A DNA stretch of 64,000 nucleotides, taken from Methylomagnum ishizawai (GTDB lineage Bacteria > Pseudomonadota > Gammaproteobacteria > Methylococcales > Methylomonadaceae). The stretch is from positions 1 to 64,000 of the forward strand of contig CAMAVM010000008.1 in NCBI GenBank assembly GCA_945861705.1. The letters are read 5' to 3'. Numbering within the stretch: the stretch's first letter is position 1; every line of letters starts with the position of its first letter. The notes below the pieces were generated by a model, which saw only the letters and a list, made by a program, of their open reading frames with translations, was not told the DNA's origin and made no database searches. A program made the position numbers and the translations under genes. Shown here piece by piece: positions 19,046-28,541 of the stretch.

Positions 19046-20596
19046 CTAGCGCATTAAAATCGCCAAACTAATCAAAATAGCACCAATGTAAATAGACCAT
19101 AAGGTATTACGGTGCTGCATTTCCATTTGTTGGCGGAGTAGCACCAATTCACGTTGCTGGTTTTCTGCCCGTTTCTGGGCATTGGCGGCATTATCCAAGG
19201 TTTTAAACAGCAAGGTGGGGATTTCTGGGAAGTGTTCGGCGACTTCGGGAAATTGTTTGAATAACTTGGTGATTTTAGCTTTCGGACTCATCCGTTCCTT
19301 AAACCATTTTTCCAAGAAGGGCTTGGCGGTTTGCCACAAATCCAAATCAGGATAAAGCTGCCGCCCTAAACCTTCGATATTGAGCAAAGTCTTTTGCAGC
19401 AAAACCAGTTGCGGTTGTACGTGCATGTCAAAACGACGGGCGGTTTGGAACAGCCGCAGCAACAATTGCCCGAAGCTGATGTCTTTCAGCGGCTTTTCAA
19501 AAATCGGCTCACAGACGCTACGGATTGCGGATTCAAATTCCTCAATCCGGGTGGAACTGCCAACCCAGCCGGATTCGACGTGCATTTGCGCGACTTTCCG
19601 GTAATCTCGGTTGAAGAATGCCAGGAAGTTTTCCGCCAGATAATGCTGGTCAGTCAGTGACAAAGAACCGACAATGCCGAAATCGACTGCGATATATTTG
19701 GCTGGCAACTCGACAAAAATATTGCCTGGGTGCATGTCGGCATGGAAAAAATTGTCCCTGAACACCTGGGTAAAGAATATCTCCACGCCGCGTTCTGCCA
19801 ATAATTTGAAATCCGCGCCTTCTTTCCTCAATCGCTCGATTTCGCCGATGGGGATGCCATGAATCCGCTCCATGACCATAATCTTGCGACGGGAAAAATC
19901 CCAATATATTTCAGGCACATAAAGAATGTCTGAATTCTCAAAATTACGGCGGAGTTTAGCCGCGTTGGCAGCTTCACGGAGTAGGTCAAGTTCATCTAAC
20001 GTACTGCGTTCAAATTCCGCAACCACTTCCATAGGCCGCAACCGCCTTGCATCTGCCCAAAACTTTTCTGCAATCCGTGCCAATTCGTACAGTAAACCAA
20101 TGTCGGATTGTATGCCTTCTTCTATATCTGGGCGTAATACTTTGACGATAACTTGTTTACCGTTATGTAATTCAGCAGCATGGACTTGCGCGACCGAAGC
20201 CGATGCCATCGGTTCGGACTCAAACTTGGCAAATGCCTGGGAAATACTCATGCCCAGCTCAGATTCAATGATTTTACGGGCGGTTTCGGCTGCGAACGGG
20301 GGAACCCTATCCTGTAGCTTGACCAGTTCGTCGGCAATATCTTCTGGCAGCAAGTCCTTCCGTGTCGATAAGGCTTGACCGAATTTTACATAGATAGGAC
20401 CAAGATCTTCCAAAGCCCGCCTGATCCTTACCGCGCGAGGTTCGGTTTTGGGCTTAAGCCAATAACCAGGGGAAAGCACCGCAAAATAGCGTACTGGGCG
20501 GAACAAATGCGTTTTAAAAACGATTTCATCCAGGCCGTGGGAAACCAGCACCCAGTTGATGTGGATGAGGCGAAATATGATTCTCGGATAGAACAC
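19046..20596 (-). CDS. ubiB: Ubiquinone biosynthesis atypical kinase UbiB
   Basis: A 516-residue ADCK/ABC1-family protein required for aerobic ubiquinone synthesis. It has the family KxGQ region ([16 protein letters not shown]), an [11 protein letters not shown] glycine-loop replacement, the catalytic [10 protein letters not shown] loop and VDFGIVG. A single hydrophobic C-terminal helix (about residues 497-514) anchors it to the inner membrane. The start is a GTG with AAAGGT upstream. In related genomes ubiE, ubiJ and ubiB are adjacent; here a cold-shock/DUF1294 gene separates ubiB from ubiJ. Confidence 0.95.
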   Translation of the reverse strand: MFYPRIIFRLIHINWVLVSHGLDEIVFKTHLFRPVRYFAVLSPGYWLKPKTEPRAVRIRRALEDLGPIYVKFGQALSTRKDLLPEDIADELVKLQDRVPPFAAETARKIIESELGMSISQAFAKFESEPMASASVAQVHAAELHNGKQVIVKVLRPDIEEGIQSDIGLLYELARIAEKFWADARRLRPMEVVAEFERSTLDELDLLREAANAAKLRRNFENSDILYVPEIYWDFSRRKIMVMERIHGIPIGEIERLRKEGADFKLLAERGVEIFFTQVFRDNFFHADMHPGNIFVELPAKYIAVDFGIVGSLSLTDQHYLAENFLAFFNRDYRKVAQMHVESGWVGSSTRIEEFESAIRSVCEPIFEKPLKDISFGQLLLRLFQTARRFDMHVQPQLVLLQKTLLNIEGLGRQLYPDLDLWQTAKPFLEKWFKERMSPKAKITKLFKQFPEVAEHFPEIPTLLFKTLDNAANAQKRAENQQRELVLLRQQMEMQHRNTLWSIYIGAILISLAILMR

Positions 20597-20644
20597 GGTT
20601 GACCTTTATTGTTAGTTGGTGCTGATGAAAAGCATTAGTCAATA

Positions 20645-21340
20645 TTAATAGTATCTACAGATATTATTAGACTTGCATAAAACAGCTAGAATAGCCGCGA
20701 TGCCGTTACTATTAAAAAACAATACATCAAGCCAAACCAATATATGGATAATGACAATGAGCCAAAAAATTACTTGAAAAGATGTTTTTTTATTTTTATG
20801 CCGAATAACGCGCTGAGTGATTAAAGCGCCAGGCCAGCCACCCAGTAATTCAAATAGATGCATCGTTTGTTCTGGAGTTCGCCATTCATTCTTATGTGCC
20901 TTAGTTTTATCGACAGCGTAAACAAAGAATGTTAGTAAACTCATGAGAAGATAAACAAAAAATGGATAAAAGATTTGTTTTTGTTGAATAAGAAGAGTAG
21001 AAGCTACAAATGGAAGAGCCGCTATTAGCAATATCGCCTTCATTCCTAACCGATCTTCCCGTTTTACATGAGTTTTAGGCTGATTTTTATCAAAGCTCTT
21101 TGTTCTAATTTGCTGACGGGTTATTTCTTGCCCTTTTATAAAAGCATCGTAAGCTCTTATTTTGCCATCCTTATCAGCAACAACCTTAAAGCAAACATTA
21201 TCTCCTGTTTGGGGTTGATAATTTGAATGCTTTAAATCACGAATGTGAATAAATATATCTTTTCCTCCGCCATTAGGTTGGATAAAACCAAAACCTTTAT
21301 CTATTTTCCACGATTTAATAATGCCTTCGTATAATTGCAT
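20645..21340 (-). CDS. Cold-shock domain / DUF1294 membrane fusion protein
   Basis: A 231-residue two-domain protein. Residues about 3-70 are a cold-shock nucleic-acid-binding domain with the RNP-like KGFGFIQP and KDIFIHIRDL motifs. Then come three to four hydrophobic segments and the DUF1294 signature YAVDKTKAHKNEWRTPEQT, continuing into LLGGWPGALITQRVIRHK. The fusion is known in many proteobacteria but its role is not. It sits between ubiJ and ubiB on the same strand, 18 bp from ubiJ. The AT content is higher than in its neighbours by eye. Confidence 0.87.
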   Translation of the reverse strand: MQLYEGIIKSWKIDKGFGFIQPNGGGKDIFIHIRDLKHSNYQPQTGDNVCFKVVADKDGKIRAYDAFIKGQEITRQQIRTKSFDKNQPKTHVKREDRLGMKAILLIAALPFVASTLLIQQKQIFYPFFVYLLMSLLTFFVYAVDKTKAHKNEWRTPEQTMHLFELLGGWPGALITQRVIRHKNKKTSFQVIFWLIVIIHILVWLDVLFFNSNGIAAILAVLCKSNNICRYY

Positions 21341-21358
21341 AAACGATTTTCGGTAAAC

Positions 21359-21967
21359 TTATAGAAGTTTTTCCAACCGTTCAATCCTACTTTCCACGCG
21401 GTCAGAAGCGTTTCGTAGCTCGTCAACTTGTTGATAAAAAATATCGACTTCCGGTTTGGCGGGTAAATCGCGGGTTTCTTCTTGCAGAAATTCGGCGGTG
21501 TTGAGTTTGAATGTCTCGATGGTTTCTTTGCCCCACTCTTGTCCAGAGCGAAAGAATTGGCTGATACGGCTTGCCAAGTCGTCCCCTGCGTATTGGGCAA
21601 GCAAGCCTTCAAGGTCAATATCCAATTTTTTGAACACCGCCTGAAATTGCTTTCCGGTCTGGACGTCGCCCTCGATTTTAATCTCGCCAGAAAACACCGA
21701 ACGCATCGGGTTGGCACTTATGCCCATCAACCCTAATGCCCATACCGAACCACTGATGGTTGTATCAGGCTGGCCAGTAATTTGGTCGATTATCTGGATG
21801 GAATCGCTGGCTGGGCAAAGATAAAGAGTTTCATTAAAGGGCTGAATAGTCAGTGCGATGATTTTGCCTTTTAATGGGATAAGCAAATCTTCTTTGTTGT
21901 TATCCAGTGCCAGGTACCGATTGAGAGCGGTTTCTAGGGTGGCGATTAGGAGGGGTTTTATGAGCAT
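21359..21967 (-). CDS. ubiJ: Ubiquinone biosynthesis accessory factor UbiJ (SCP2 domain)
   Basis: A 202-residue UbiJ homologue. The N-terminal ETALNRYLALD segment and SCP2 lipid-binding fold (about 15-115, with GDVQTGKQFQAVFKKLDIDLE) are followed by a C-terminal coiled coil ending in VDELRNASDRVESRIERLE. UbiJ helps assemble the soluble Ubi complex. It normally directly follows ubiE; here two genes (a PIN protein and its partner) intervene. Confidence 0.9.
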   Translation of the reverse strand: MLIKPLLIATLETALNRYLALDNNKEDLLIPLKGKIIALTIQPFNETLYLCPASDSIQIIDQITGQPDTTISGSVWALGLMGISANPMRSVFSGEIKIEGDVQTGKQFQAVFKKLDIDLEGLLAQYAGDDLASRISQFFRSGQEWGKETIETFKLNTAEFLQEETRDLPAKPEVDIFYQQVDELRNASDRVESRIERLEKLL

Positions 21968-21984
21968 GTAATGAAGAATACTTA

Positions 21985-22473
21985 CTATTCGAATGGTACG
22001 TCTTTTTGACCATCCAAACGGAATGCGCTGGGGTTAAAACTGTCAACCAATTTTATTGCCCTAATATTCGAGCCACCAGAAACCCGCAGACGTTCGCAAT
22101 ATTTGTAAAGAGTAGCGGCATCTTCGGTAAGAATGAATGGGATGGCCTCATGAGAAGCTTGTGCCATGAGCTTTACGTCATCACGAACAACCGCTCGATT
22201 ATCGCTGCTATCATGCTTGCCCAACAAATTCCATAACCGCGCAGCTTCTATTGAATGCGGTATGTTGAATGGGATAGCTCGAAAATTTTTGAGAGGTAAA
22301 TCTGTAATCGGTTGCTTTATAGCAAACTCTGCCGCTACGATGGCTGAGAAATATAGGGGGTGCTGCTGTTCAAGTGACAGCTTGTAGTAACGCGCCGCAA
22401 CTTCATGATTTGGTCTATTACGGTCAACCAAGGAAATCAGAAAGCTAGTGTCCAATAAAACAGATACTGTCAT
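21985..22473 (-). CDS. PIN-domain protein, putative toxin ribonuclease
   Basis: A 162-residue PIN-fold protein. The acidic active-site residues are in place: D8 in VLLDTSFL, E49 in VAAEFAI, D98/D99 in VRDDVKLMAQA, and D118 near ILTEDAA. This is the pattern of VapC-like RNases. The ATG overlaps the stop of the upstream 257-residue gene (ATGA), so the pair is translationally coupled, as in toxin-antitoxin modules. An in-frame upstream extension would lie inside the partner gene and is rejected. Toxin activity and RNA target are inferred. Confidence 0.78.
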   Translation of the reverse strand: MTVSVLLDTSFLISLVDRNRPNHEVAARYYKLSLEQQHPLYFSAIVAAEFAIKQPITDLPLKNFRAIPFNIPHSIEAARLWNLLGKHDSSDNRAVVRDDVKLMAQASHEAIPFILTEDAATLYKYCERLRVSGGSNIRAIKLVDSFNPSAFRLDGQKDVPFE

Positions 22474-23243
22474 GCTTGTACACCTCGCAGTGTTTCCAAC
22501 CAAGCTGTTGCATCAGGAACATCCATCCATGCCTTACTTCCTCGTTCTACCATGCGGTTAAATTCATCTTCGTCAAAAATGGGCTTATGCGCCTCAAACG
22601 CTAGCAGGCTCAAATTTTGCAACTCTCCGGTCAATAGATTCTCTTCTGCTGTGACATGCAGTAAGGCAGGTCGATATAAGCGGTTCTGTTCTTCTTGTGC
22701 CAACAAATCCTGAGTGGAAGCAATGGTCAATACTCCACCGCTTTCCAATTTAAGGTGAACATTGGCTTTAGAACTACCGCCAAGGTCAACCACGGTGCCA
22801 TACAGATATTTTTCTACATGCGTCCAAGCATCTTCCTGTTTGCGGTAATTGCTTGTTGAATCCACCAAAAACGAAACTTGACCTGATGGGTCTGCAACCA
22901 AATATCGCCTATTGGAGTTTTTTAAGGCGGTTGTTTGCCAGCGTTCCACCACGCTAGCCCGTTTTGAGTCAATCAAATTTAGGGTATCTGCTGATTTCAA
23001 ATGCTCGACATCAGTCCAAAGTGTACTTGCTGCGAGCAAGCCACTTGCCACCAATGCAAGCGAACCGTCTTCTAAAGACACCGAAATCTTACCTAGATCA
23101 ACTTCACGGCTAGTTCCTTTTAAAAAATCGGCCACATCCTTTTGGAATTCGCCCAACAGCCCTAAAGAAACGTGCGACAGACTGACTTCCACATCATTAA
23201 TGCGGTCACTGACAGCGAAACGTAACTGGTTGATGGTGTTCAT
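22470..23243 (-). CDS. Uncharacterised 257-residue partner of the PIN protein
   Basis: I do not recognise a named family. The protein is soluble, with no signal or membrane segment. It has an N-terminal mixed region, a central beta-rich part (about 110-180, with RRYLVADPSGQVSFLVD and VHLKLESGGVLTIAST), and a C-terminal acidic/aromatic tail FDEDEFNRMVERGSKAWMDV. Its stop overlaps the PIN start by 4 bp, the usual place for an antitoxin, but it is about three times the size of normal VapB antitoxins. No DNA-binding domain is obvious. The 79-bp gap to ubiE may hold its promoter. Confidence 0.75.
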   Translation of the reverse strand: MNTINQLRFAVSDRINDVEVSLSHVSLGLLGEFQKDVADFLKGTSREVDLGKISVSLEDGSLALVASGLLAASTLWTDVEHLKSADTLNLIDSKRASVVERWQTTALKNSNRRYLVADPSGQVSFLVDSTSNYRKQEDAWTHVEKYLYGTVVDLGGSSKANVHLKLESGGVLTIASTQDLLAQEEQNRLYRPALLHVTAEENLLTGELQNLSLLAFEAHKPIFDEDEFNRMVERGSKAWMDVPDATAWLETLRGVQA

Positions 23244-23322
23244 GACTTATTAAACCTCAATTTAACCATTTATCTCTCATGATATTACATGACGGGCGTT
23301 CTTTGATATGCACTTGTAAAAT

Positions 23323-24084
23323 TTAGAGTTTATATCCTCGATGCACCGCCACAATCCCCTGCGTCATATTAAAGTATTCACACCGCTCAAAGCCTGCCGT
23401 TTGCATCATGGTTTTCAGTTCATCCTGTTTGGGGTGCATACGGATGGATTCGGCCAGATAGCGGTAACTTTCTTCATCTTTTGCGACCCATTTGCCAATT
23501 TTTGGCAATAGATTAAACGAGTAAAAATCGTAAACTTTCTCGGTAATCGGGTCGATAGGGTGGGAGAATTCCAGCACAATGGCACGACCGCCAGGTTTTA
23601 AAACCCGGTACATGGAGTTCAAAGCCGCATCCTTGTCGGTTACGTTGCGCAAGCCAAACGCAATGCACACGCAATCGAAGGAGTCATCGGCAAACGGCAG
23701 ACATTCGGCATTCACTTGGGTGTATTGCACATTGCCGATCAGGCCACGGTCGATCAAGCGGTTACGGCCCGTGCGTAACATTTGGGCGTTAATGTCGGCC
23801 AGGACAACATTGCCTTCTTCACCAACCCGTTTTTCAAATAAGGTGGTGAGGTCGCCCGTGCCGCCAGCTAGGTCAAGCACTTGCTCGCCTTTGCGGACGT
23901 TGCTCAATTGCACGGCAATCCGTTTCCAGATGCGGTGTACGCCCATCGACATCAGATCATTCATGATGTCGTAATGTTCCGCAACCGAATCAAATACGCC
24001 GCGCACCATACTGGCTTTTTCTTCGGCTGCGACGCGTTTAAAGCCGAAATGGGTGGTGTTTTCTGTCCTGCTGTTTTCTATCAT
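23323..24084 (-). CDS. ubiE: Bifunctional demethylmenaquinone/ubiquinone C-methyltransferase
   Basis: A 253-residue SAM methyltransferase for ubiquinone (and menaquinone) synthesis. It has the UbiE/COQ5 signature [20 protein letters not shown] motif [13 protein letters not shown], the [13 protein letters not shown] stretch, and the C-terminal [14 protein letters not shown]. The ATG overlaps the stop of the DUF971 gene upstream. Confidence 0.96.
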   Translation of the reverse strand: MIENSRTENTTHFGFKRVAAEEKASMVRGVFDSVAEHYDIMNDLMSMGVHRIWKRIAVQLSNVRKGEQVLDLAGGTGDLTTLFEKRVGEEGNVVLADINAQMLRTGRNRLIDRGLIGNVQYTQVNAECLPFADDSFDCVCIAFGLRNVTDKDAALNSMYRVLKPGGRAIVLEFSHPIDPITEKVYDFYSFNLLPKIGKWVAKDEESYRYLAESIRMHPKQDELKTMMQTAGFERCEYFNMTQGIVAVHRGYKL

Positions 24085-24479
24085 GGCGATACCGTGTTGT
24101 CTGTAGGTTTGCGTTGATGTCCTGCCAGTTCAAGCCTGTGCAGATAATCTGCCCAAAGAGTTGGATATTCCGATCCCAGCTTATAAAGCAGATCCCAACT
24201 GTAAATGCCTGTGTTATGCTCATCGCTAAAAACAAATGCGACGGCGTAATTGCCGATGGGCTTGATTTCGTTAATCGTAACATTTTCTTTATCGACCTGG
24301 AGGATTTCCTGCCCAGCCCCATGACCTAGTGCTTCTGCCGACGGCGTATAAACCCGCAGGTATTCGCAGGGCAAGTTGAAGGCTTCACCATTATCAAAGT
24401 GGATTTCAAGGATGCCGGAAACTTGATGCAGCTTGATGTCGGTGGGCAAGGTGTTGCAGGGCTCAATTTTTAAGCGCAT
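24081..24479 (-). CDS. DUF971 / GBBH-like N-terminal domain protein
   Basis: A 132-residue single-domain protein of the DUF971 family, related to the N-terminal zinc-binding module of gamma-butyrobetaine hydroxylase. Diagnostic segments are [21 protein letters not shown] and [26 protein letters not shown]. The biochemical function is unknown. In Pseudomonas and relatives the gene lies next to hslVU; here it lies between hslVU (two genes away) and ubiE, which it overlaps by 4 bp. Confidence 0.88.
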   Translation of the reverse strand: MRLKIEPCNTLPTDIKLHQVSGILEIHFDNGEAFNLPCEYLRVYTPSAEALGHGAGQEILQVDKENVTINEIKPIGNYAVAFVFSDEHNTGIYSWDLLYKLGSEYPTLWADYLHRLELAGHQRKPTDNTVSP

Positions 24480-24501
24480 TTTTTGGCTTTAGTTTTCAAG
24501 G

Positions 24502-24927
24502 CTATTCAAGCGGTTTCTGGTAATGATAACCGATTTTCTCAAAGCCTTCCTGCTCCCAAAAGGTATTGCCCGTTTCATTGCTGACATAACAGTTGAGTTC
24601 GCTGGCGATACAGCCTTGTGATTTGCCGTATTCTTGCACCCATTCCAATAACTGTTTGCCAAAACCTAGGCGGCGGTATTTAGGCAAGATAAAGACATTA
24701 TCCGGCTCGATATGTTTGCCGACGTAGAATTTGGTCATCATCCAAAACCCGCAAATGCCAATTAGACGGTCGGCAAGATACAATCCAGCGCATTGATAGC
24801 CTTGGACAACCATTTCCTCAAGCCGAGTTTTAAGCGTGGTCTCGGAGAGAGAAGGGTTAAGTTGTTGGATGATGGGGATGATTGAGATCAGATTATCGGA
24901 TTGGATGAGTTTGATTTCCGTTGCCAT
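24502..24927 (-). CDS. GNAT-family N-acetyltransferase
   Basis: A 141-residue acetyltransferase. The acetyl-CoA-binding region is visible around ILPKYRRLGFGKQLLEWV (motif A, R/Q-x-x-G-x-G/A pattern), with EQEGFEKIGYHYQKPL at the C-terminus (motif B). The substrate is unknown. ATG 24927 was chosen over an in-frame ATG 33 bp upstream because conservation-like sequence begins at MATEIKLIQ. Confidence 0.82.
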   Translation of the reverse strand: MATEIKLIQSDNLISIIPIIQQLNPSLSETTLKTRLEEMVVQGYQCAGLYLADRLIGICGFWMMTKFYVGKHIEPDNVFILPKYRRLGFGKQLLEWVQEYGKSQGCIASELNCYVSNETGNTFWEQEGFEKIGYHYQKPLE

Positions 24928-25054
24928 TGCTAGGGTGATCGCTTTAGAAAACATGAACACGGGTGAGTATGCTTATCCCCAACAATTATAACTTCGAAGC
25001 GTTGGGCTACTTTATCCTCAACTAGGCTAAAATTTGTTCGGTTGGGGATAGTGT

Positions 25055-25336
25055 TTACAACATACCCTCTTCCAACAACTCCAAATACACAAATTCAGGT
25101 GCTTTCACACCGGCTTGTTTCCTGATTTCAACTAACTTATCCGATTCAAAAAATGCTTTGGCATCAGCAATAGATGTCCATTTAGAAAAATGGACGATCT
25201 TTTTGGCGTTATTGTCGTATTTTAAAACCTGATAGCTCAATTCACCTGCGTTTTTTCTGATAGCCTCAGCGTTATCAAATACGGCTTTCCAGGCTTTATA
25301 GTCTTCAACTTCATGGATGATGAGTACGTGTTCCAT
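25055..25336 (-). CDS. ABM-like dimeric alpha+beta barrel protein
   Basis: A 93-residue small protein with the layout of antibiotic-biosynthesis-monooxygenase/NIPSNAP-type dimeric alpha-beta barrels: an EHVLIIHEVEDYKAWKAVFD strand-helix, then YQVLKYDNNAKKIVHFSKWT and a SIADAKAFFESDKLVEIRKQAG helix. The function is not known and catalysis should not be assumed. It lies 13 bp downstream of hslU on the same strand. Confidence 0.7.
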   Translation of the reverse strand: MEHVLIIHEVEDYKAWKAVFDNAEAIRKNAGELSYQVLKYDNNAKKIVHFSKWTSIADAKAFFESDKLVEIRKQAGVKAPEFVYLELLEEGML

Positions 25337-25355
25337 AAACAAAATATAACGGCGA

Positions 25356-26678
25356 CTATAAGATATAGCGGCTCAAATCCTCATCTTCCACAAACTCCGC
25401 CAGATGATTGTCTACATAAGCCGCATCTATGACGATGGATTTATCCATCAGGTCTGGCGCATTGTAGGAAATATCTTCTAGCAAGCGTTCCAAAATGGTA
25501 TGCAAGCGCCGTGCGCCGATGTTTTCGGTTTTTTCGTTCACCTGCCAGCCCATCTCGGCAATGCGCTTAATGCCATCTGTGGAAAAGCTCAGGTTAACGC
25601 CCTCAGTTGCCATCAAGGCGACATATTGTTCTGTCAGTGAGGCATTGGGTTCGGTCAGGATGCGGACAAAATCGTCTGCCGATAAGGCACTGAGTTCGAC
25701 GCGGATAGGGAAACGGCCTTGCAGCTCCGGGATTAAGTCAGACGGCTTGGTCAGGTGAAACGCGCCTGAAGCAATAAATAAGATGTGGTCGGTCTTGATA
25801 ACACCATATTTGGTGCTGACGATACTGCCTTCTACGATAGGCAATAAGTCACGCTGTACGCCTTCGCGCGAGACTTCGCCGCCACTGCCGTGATCGGATC
25901 GCTTGCAGATTTTGTCGATCTCGTCCAGGAAGACAATGCCGTTTTGCTCGACGGCTTCCACGGCCTTAACCTTAATGTCTTCATCATTGACCAGTTTAGC
26001 GGCTTCTTCTTCCTGCAAGACTTTCATGGCTTTCGCTATCTTCATCTTGCGGGGCTTGGTGCGCCCAGAACCCATGTTCTGGAACATGCCTTGTAATTGG
26101 CTGGTCATTTCTTCCATGCCCGGCGGTGCCATAATCTCAACGCCCATCGGCATCATGTTGACATCGACCTCGATTTCCTTGTCATCCAGATTGCCTTCAC
26201 GCAATTTTTTACGCATCTTTTGGCGGGTGGACTGTGCGGTATCCGACATCATGCCGCCATCCGCTTCGGGCAGCAGAATGTCGAGGATTCGGTCTTCGGC
26301 GGCATCAAAAGCGCGGGTTTGGACTTTTTCCATTTCCGACATACGCATCATTTTGACTGCGGTATCGGCAAGATCGCGGATTATCGACTCGACATCGCGG
26401 CCCACATAGCCGACTTCGGTAAACTTGGTGGCTTCTATCTTAATGAACGGAGCATTCGCCAAACGCGCCAAACGACGGGCTATTTCAGTTTTACCTACAC
26501 CCGTTGGGCCTATCAACAAGATATTTTTCGGCGTGATTTCGTCACGCATGGACGGGTCAACGTGTTGCCTGCGCCAGCGGTTTCTGAGGGCGATAGCCAC
26601 AGAGCGTTTGGCATCGGCCTGACCAACAATGTGTTTATCCAGTTCGCTAACTATTTCTTTAGGGGTCATTGGGTTCAT
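25356..26678 (-). CDS. hslU: HslU, unfoldase ATPase of the HslUV protease
   Basis: A 440-residue AAA+ unfoldase that feeds HslV. It has [20 protein letters not shown], Walker [10 protein letters not shown], the pore loop GYVGRD, the intermediate I domain (about 110-240), Walker [11 protein letters not shown], and a C-terminal DLSRYIL tail that docks into HslV. It lies 4 bp downstream of hslV; regulation probably comes from the heat-shock-like promoter upstream of hslV. Confidence 0.97.
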   Translation of the reverse strand: MNPMTPKEIVSELDKHIVGQADAKRSVAIALRNRWRRQHVDPSMRDEITPKNILLIGPTGVGKTEIARRLARLANAPFIKIEATKFTEVGYVGRDVESIIRDLADTAVKMMRMSEMEKVQTRAFDAAEDRILDILLPEADGGMMSDTAQSTRQKMRKKLREGNLDDKEIEVDVNMMPMGVEIMAPPGMEEMTSQLQGMFQNMGSGRTKPRKMKIAKAMKVLQEEEAAKLVNDEDIKVKAVEAVEQNGIVFLDEIDKICKRSDHGSGGEVSREGVQRDLLPIVEGSIVSTKYGVIKTDHILFIASGAFHLTKPSDLIPELQGRFPIRVELSALSADDFVRILTEPNASLTEQYVALMATEGVNLSFSTDGIKRIAEMGWQVNEKTENIGARRLHTILERLLEDISYNAPDLMDKSIVIDAAYVDNHLAEFVEDEDLSRYIL

Positions 26679-26682
26679 GCGC

Positions 26683-27228
26683 TTACTCGTTGGGTTCCGT
26701 GTCTAATTCTTCAATCCGTAGATTATGGTTGGTGTAAATGCAGATGTCGGCGGCTATCCTTAAGGATCGTTCGACGATTTCGCGTGCGCTAAGATCGGTG
26801 TTTTCCAATAACGCCCGTGCGGCGGCTTGGGCAAACGAGCCACCTGAGCCTATCGCCATCAAGTCAAACTCAGGTTCGATAACGTCGCCGGTTCCGGAAA
26901 TAATGAGCGAGGTTTTGGCATCGGCAATAGTAAGCAGGGCTTCCAGTTTGCGTAACGCACGGTCAGTGCGCCAGTCTTTAGCCATTTCTACGGCGGCGCG
27001 GGTCAGGTTGCCCCTATGCTTTTCCAGTTTGCCTTCAAAGTGTTCAAATAAGGTAAAGGCATCGGCGGTTGCGCCAGCAAATCCGGCGATGACCTTGTCA
27101 TGGTAAAGACGGCGCACCTTACGCGCGTTGCCTTTCATCACGGTATTACCCATGGTGACTTGACCGTCACCGCCGATGACGACCTTATCGCCACGGCGAA
27201 CAGAGAGTATGGTTGTTCCTCTAAACAC
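26683..27228 (-). CDS. hslV: HslV, peptidase of the HslUV protease
   Basis: A 181-residue Ntn-hydrolase threonine peptidase. The start is a GTG (27226-27228) with AGGAAA upstream. The N-terminus [13 protein letters not shown] puts the catalytic threonine at residue 5, so a four-residue propeptide must be removed. [20 protein letters not shown] and [18 protein letters not shown] are family motifs. It forms an operon with hslU. Confidence 0.96.
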   Translation of the reverse strand: MFRGTTILSVRRGDKVVIGGDGQVTMGNTVMKGNARKVRRLYHDKVIAGFAGATADAFTLFEHFEGKLEKHRGNLTRAAVEMAKDWRTDRALRKLEALLTIADAKTSLIISGTGDVIEPEFDLMAIGSGGSFAQAAARALLENTDLSAREIVERSLRIAADICIYTNHNLRIEELDTEPNE

Positions 27229-27284
27229 TTTATTTTCCTGCTAATTTTGCTTGATGGTTTAATTTTACCTTGTCTCCCTACATA

Positions 27285-27310
27285 ATGTGGGAAAAAATCG
27301 AAAAGACAAG
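27285..27310 (-). promoter_or_regulatory. Heat-shock-like (sigma-32) promoter for hslVU
   Basis: Read on the minus strand, CTTGTC (27310-27305), a 13-nt spacer and CCCACAT (27291-27285) resemble the sigma-32 consensus CTTGAA-N13/14-CCCCAT. It lies about 57 bp upstream of the hslV GTG, a suitable distance. hslVU is a classic heat-shock operon. The match is imperfect at both boxes. Confidence 0.55.
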
Positions 27311-27390
27311 GGTGGTTTACAAGTTTTAATTATTTGCGAATTAGCCATGGTCGATGAATATTTGTAACTTACAACTTAGGACTGTTTGTG

Positions 27391-28290
27391 ATGACCGTAA
27401 ATCCCATAGAAGTTGATGTTCTTTGTGTAGGTCACGCCTCGTATGATCTCGTTTACTCTGTGCCACATCATCCCCGCGAAGATGAAAAAATGGTTGCTGA
27501 TAGTTTTTTGAGTTGTGGCGGTGGGCCAGCAGCAAATGCGGCGGTAATGGTTGCAAAACTGGGTTTAAAGTCGGCTTTCGTAGGTTATTTAGGGTGTGAT
27601 ATTTATGGTGAAATACACCAGCAAGAGTTGATAGATCATTCAGTCAATGTAGAAAAAATCGTGCGGGGGACATCGCCAACACCGCAGTCAATGGTATTGG
27701 TGAAACCTGACGGCAAACGGGTGTTAATCAATTATAAAGGTGAAACTAAGGCGTTACCTGAAGCTGCGGTGGATTGCTCCACACTTAAAACTAAAGTTAT
27801 CTTGTTCGATGGTCATGAACCACACATTTCTATACCACTTGCCAGATATGCGAAAGCACAGGGCATCCCGACGGTGCTGGATGCAGGTTCGGTGCATGAA
27901 GGCACTCTCGCCTTAATGGATAAGGTCGATTATCTGGTGTGCTCAGAAAAATTTGCCTTACAATTACACAATGACACTGAAATTGCTCTCAGCCAACTGG
28001 CAGAAATATCGTCCAATGTGGTAATAACACTGGGTGATATAGGTTTAATCTGGCAACAGGGGAGTACTCGCGGGGCGTTACCCGCATTTCCTGTTGATGT
28101 CGTCGATACGACGGGTGCAGGCGATGCCTTTCACGGCGCATTTGCGGCGGCAGTGGCGCTAGAGATGTCGTGGGATGAGATATTGCGCTATGCCAGCGTT
28201 GCTGGGACACTTTGTTGTACGAAAGTGGGAGCAAGGTTGGGCTTGCCATCATCTCAAGAGCATTGGGCGTTTTTTAAGCGAGATAAGTAG
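27391..28290 (+). CDS. PfkB-family sugar/nucleoside kinase
   Basis: A 299-residue ribokinase-like kinase. Features: an N-terminal VLCVGHASYDL strand, the GGGPAANAAVMVAKLG motif (PfkB signature 1), and the C-terminal DTTGAGDAFHGAFAAAVAL motif (signature 2) with the catalytic Asp and anion hole. The substrate (sugar, sugar phosphate or nucleoside) cannot be assigned. An in-frame GTG directly precedes the chosen ATG, and AGGA at 27378-27381 could serve either. It is convergent with the HAD phosphatase. Confidence 0.88.
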   Translation: MTVNPIEVDVLCVGHASYDLVYSVPHHPREDEKMVADSFLSCGGGPAANAAVMVAKLGLKSAFVGYLGCDIYGEIHQQELIDHSVNVEKIVRGTSPTPQSMVLVKPDGKRVLINYKGETKALPEAAVDCSTLKTKVILFDGHEPHISIPLARYAKAQGIPTVLDAGSVHEGTLALMDKVDYLVCSEKFALQLHNDTEIALSQLAEISSNVVITLGDIGLIWQQGSTRGALPAFPVDVVDTTGAGDAFHGAFAAAVALEMSWDEILRYASVAGTLCCTKVGARLGLPSSQEHWAFFKRDK

Positions 28291-28541
28291 GCTGGGACGA
28301 TGCTTTTCGTATTCCCACAAATCAAACCGGTGCTACGCGTGGTTAGAACGTGTTCAAGATCGTCACGAGCCGCAGCCAGTTGTGGGCGATTGGTGCGCGT
28401 CAACCGGAGTTTACTTGAAGTAAATGAGGATTTCGAGTACCGCCCAGCCGCAAATGGCGGTGGCGCAGTAGATATTGAACAGGTTCTTAGCAAAACCAAC
28501 TGTCCATGAAGATAGTGTGCGTATCAGGCGACTGAGTTGAT

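Noticed and set aside
28291..28541. Possible small genes between the PfkB kinase and the HAD phosphatase, on either strand
   Set aside because: The frames overlap the flanking genes, give arginine/serine-rich translations and show no domain. A 15-bp palindrome-like word (TTTACTT-G-AAGTAAA, 28410-28424) is present but unexplained.
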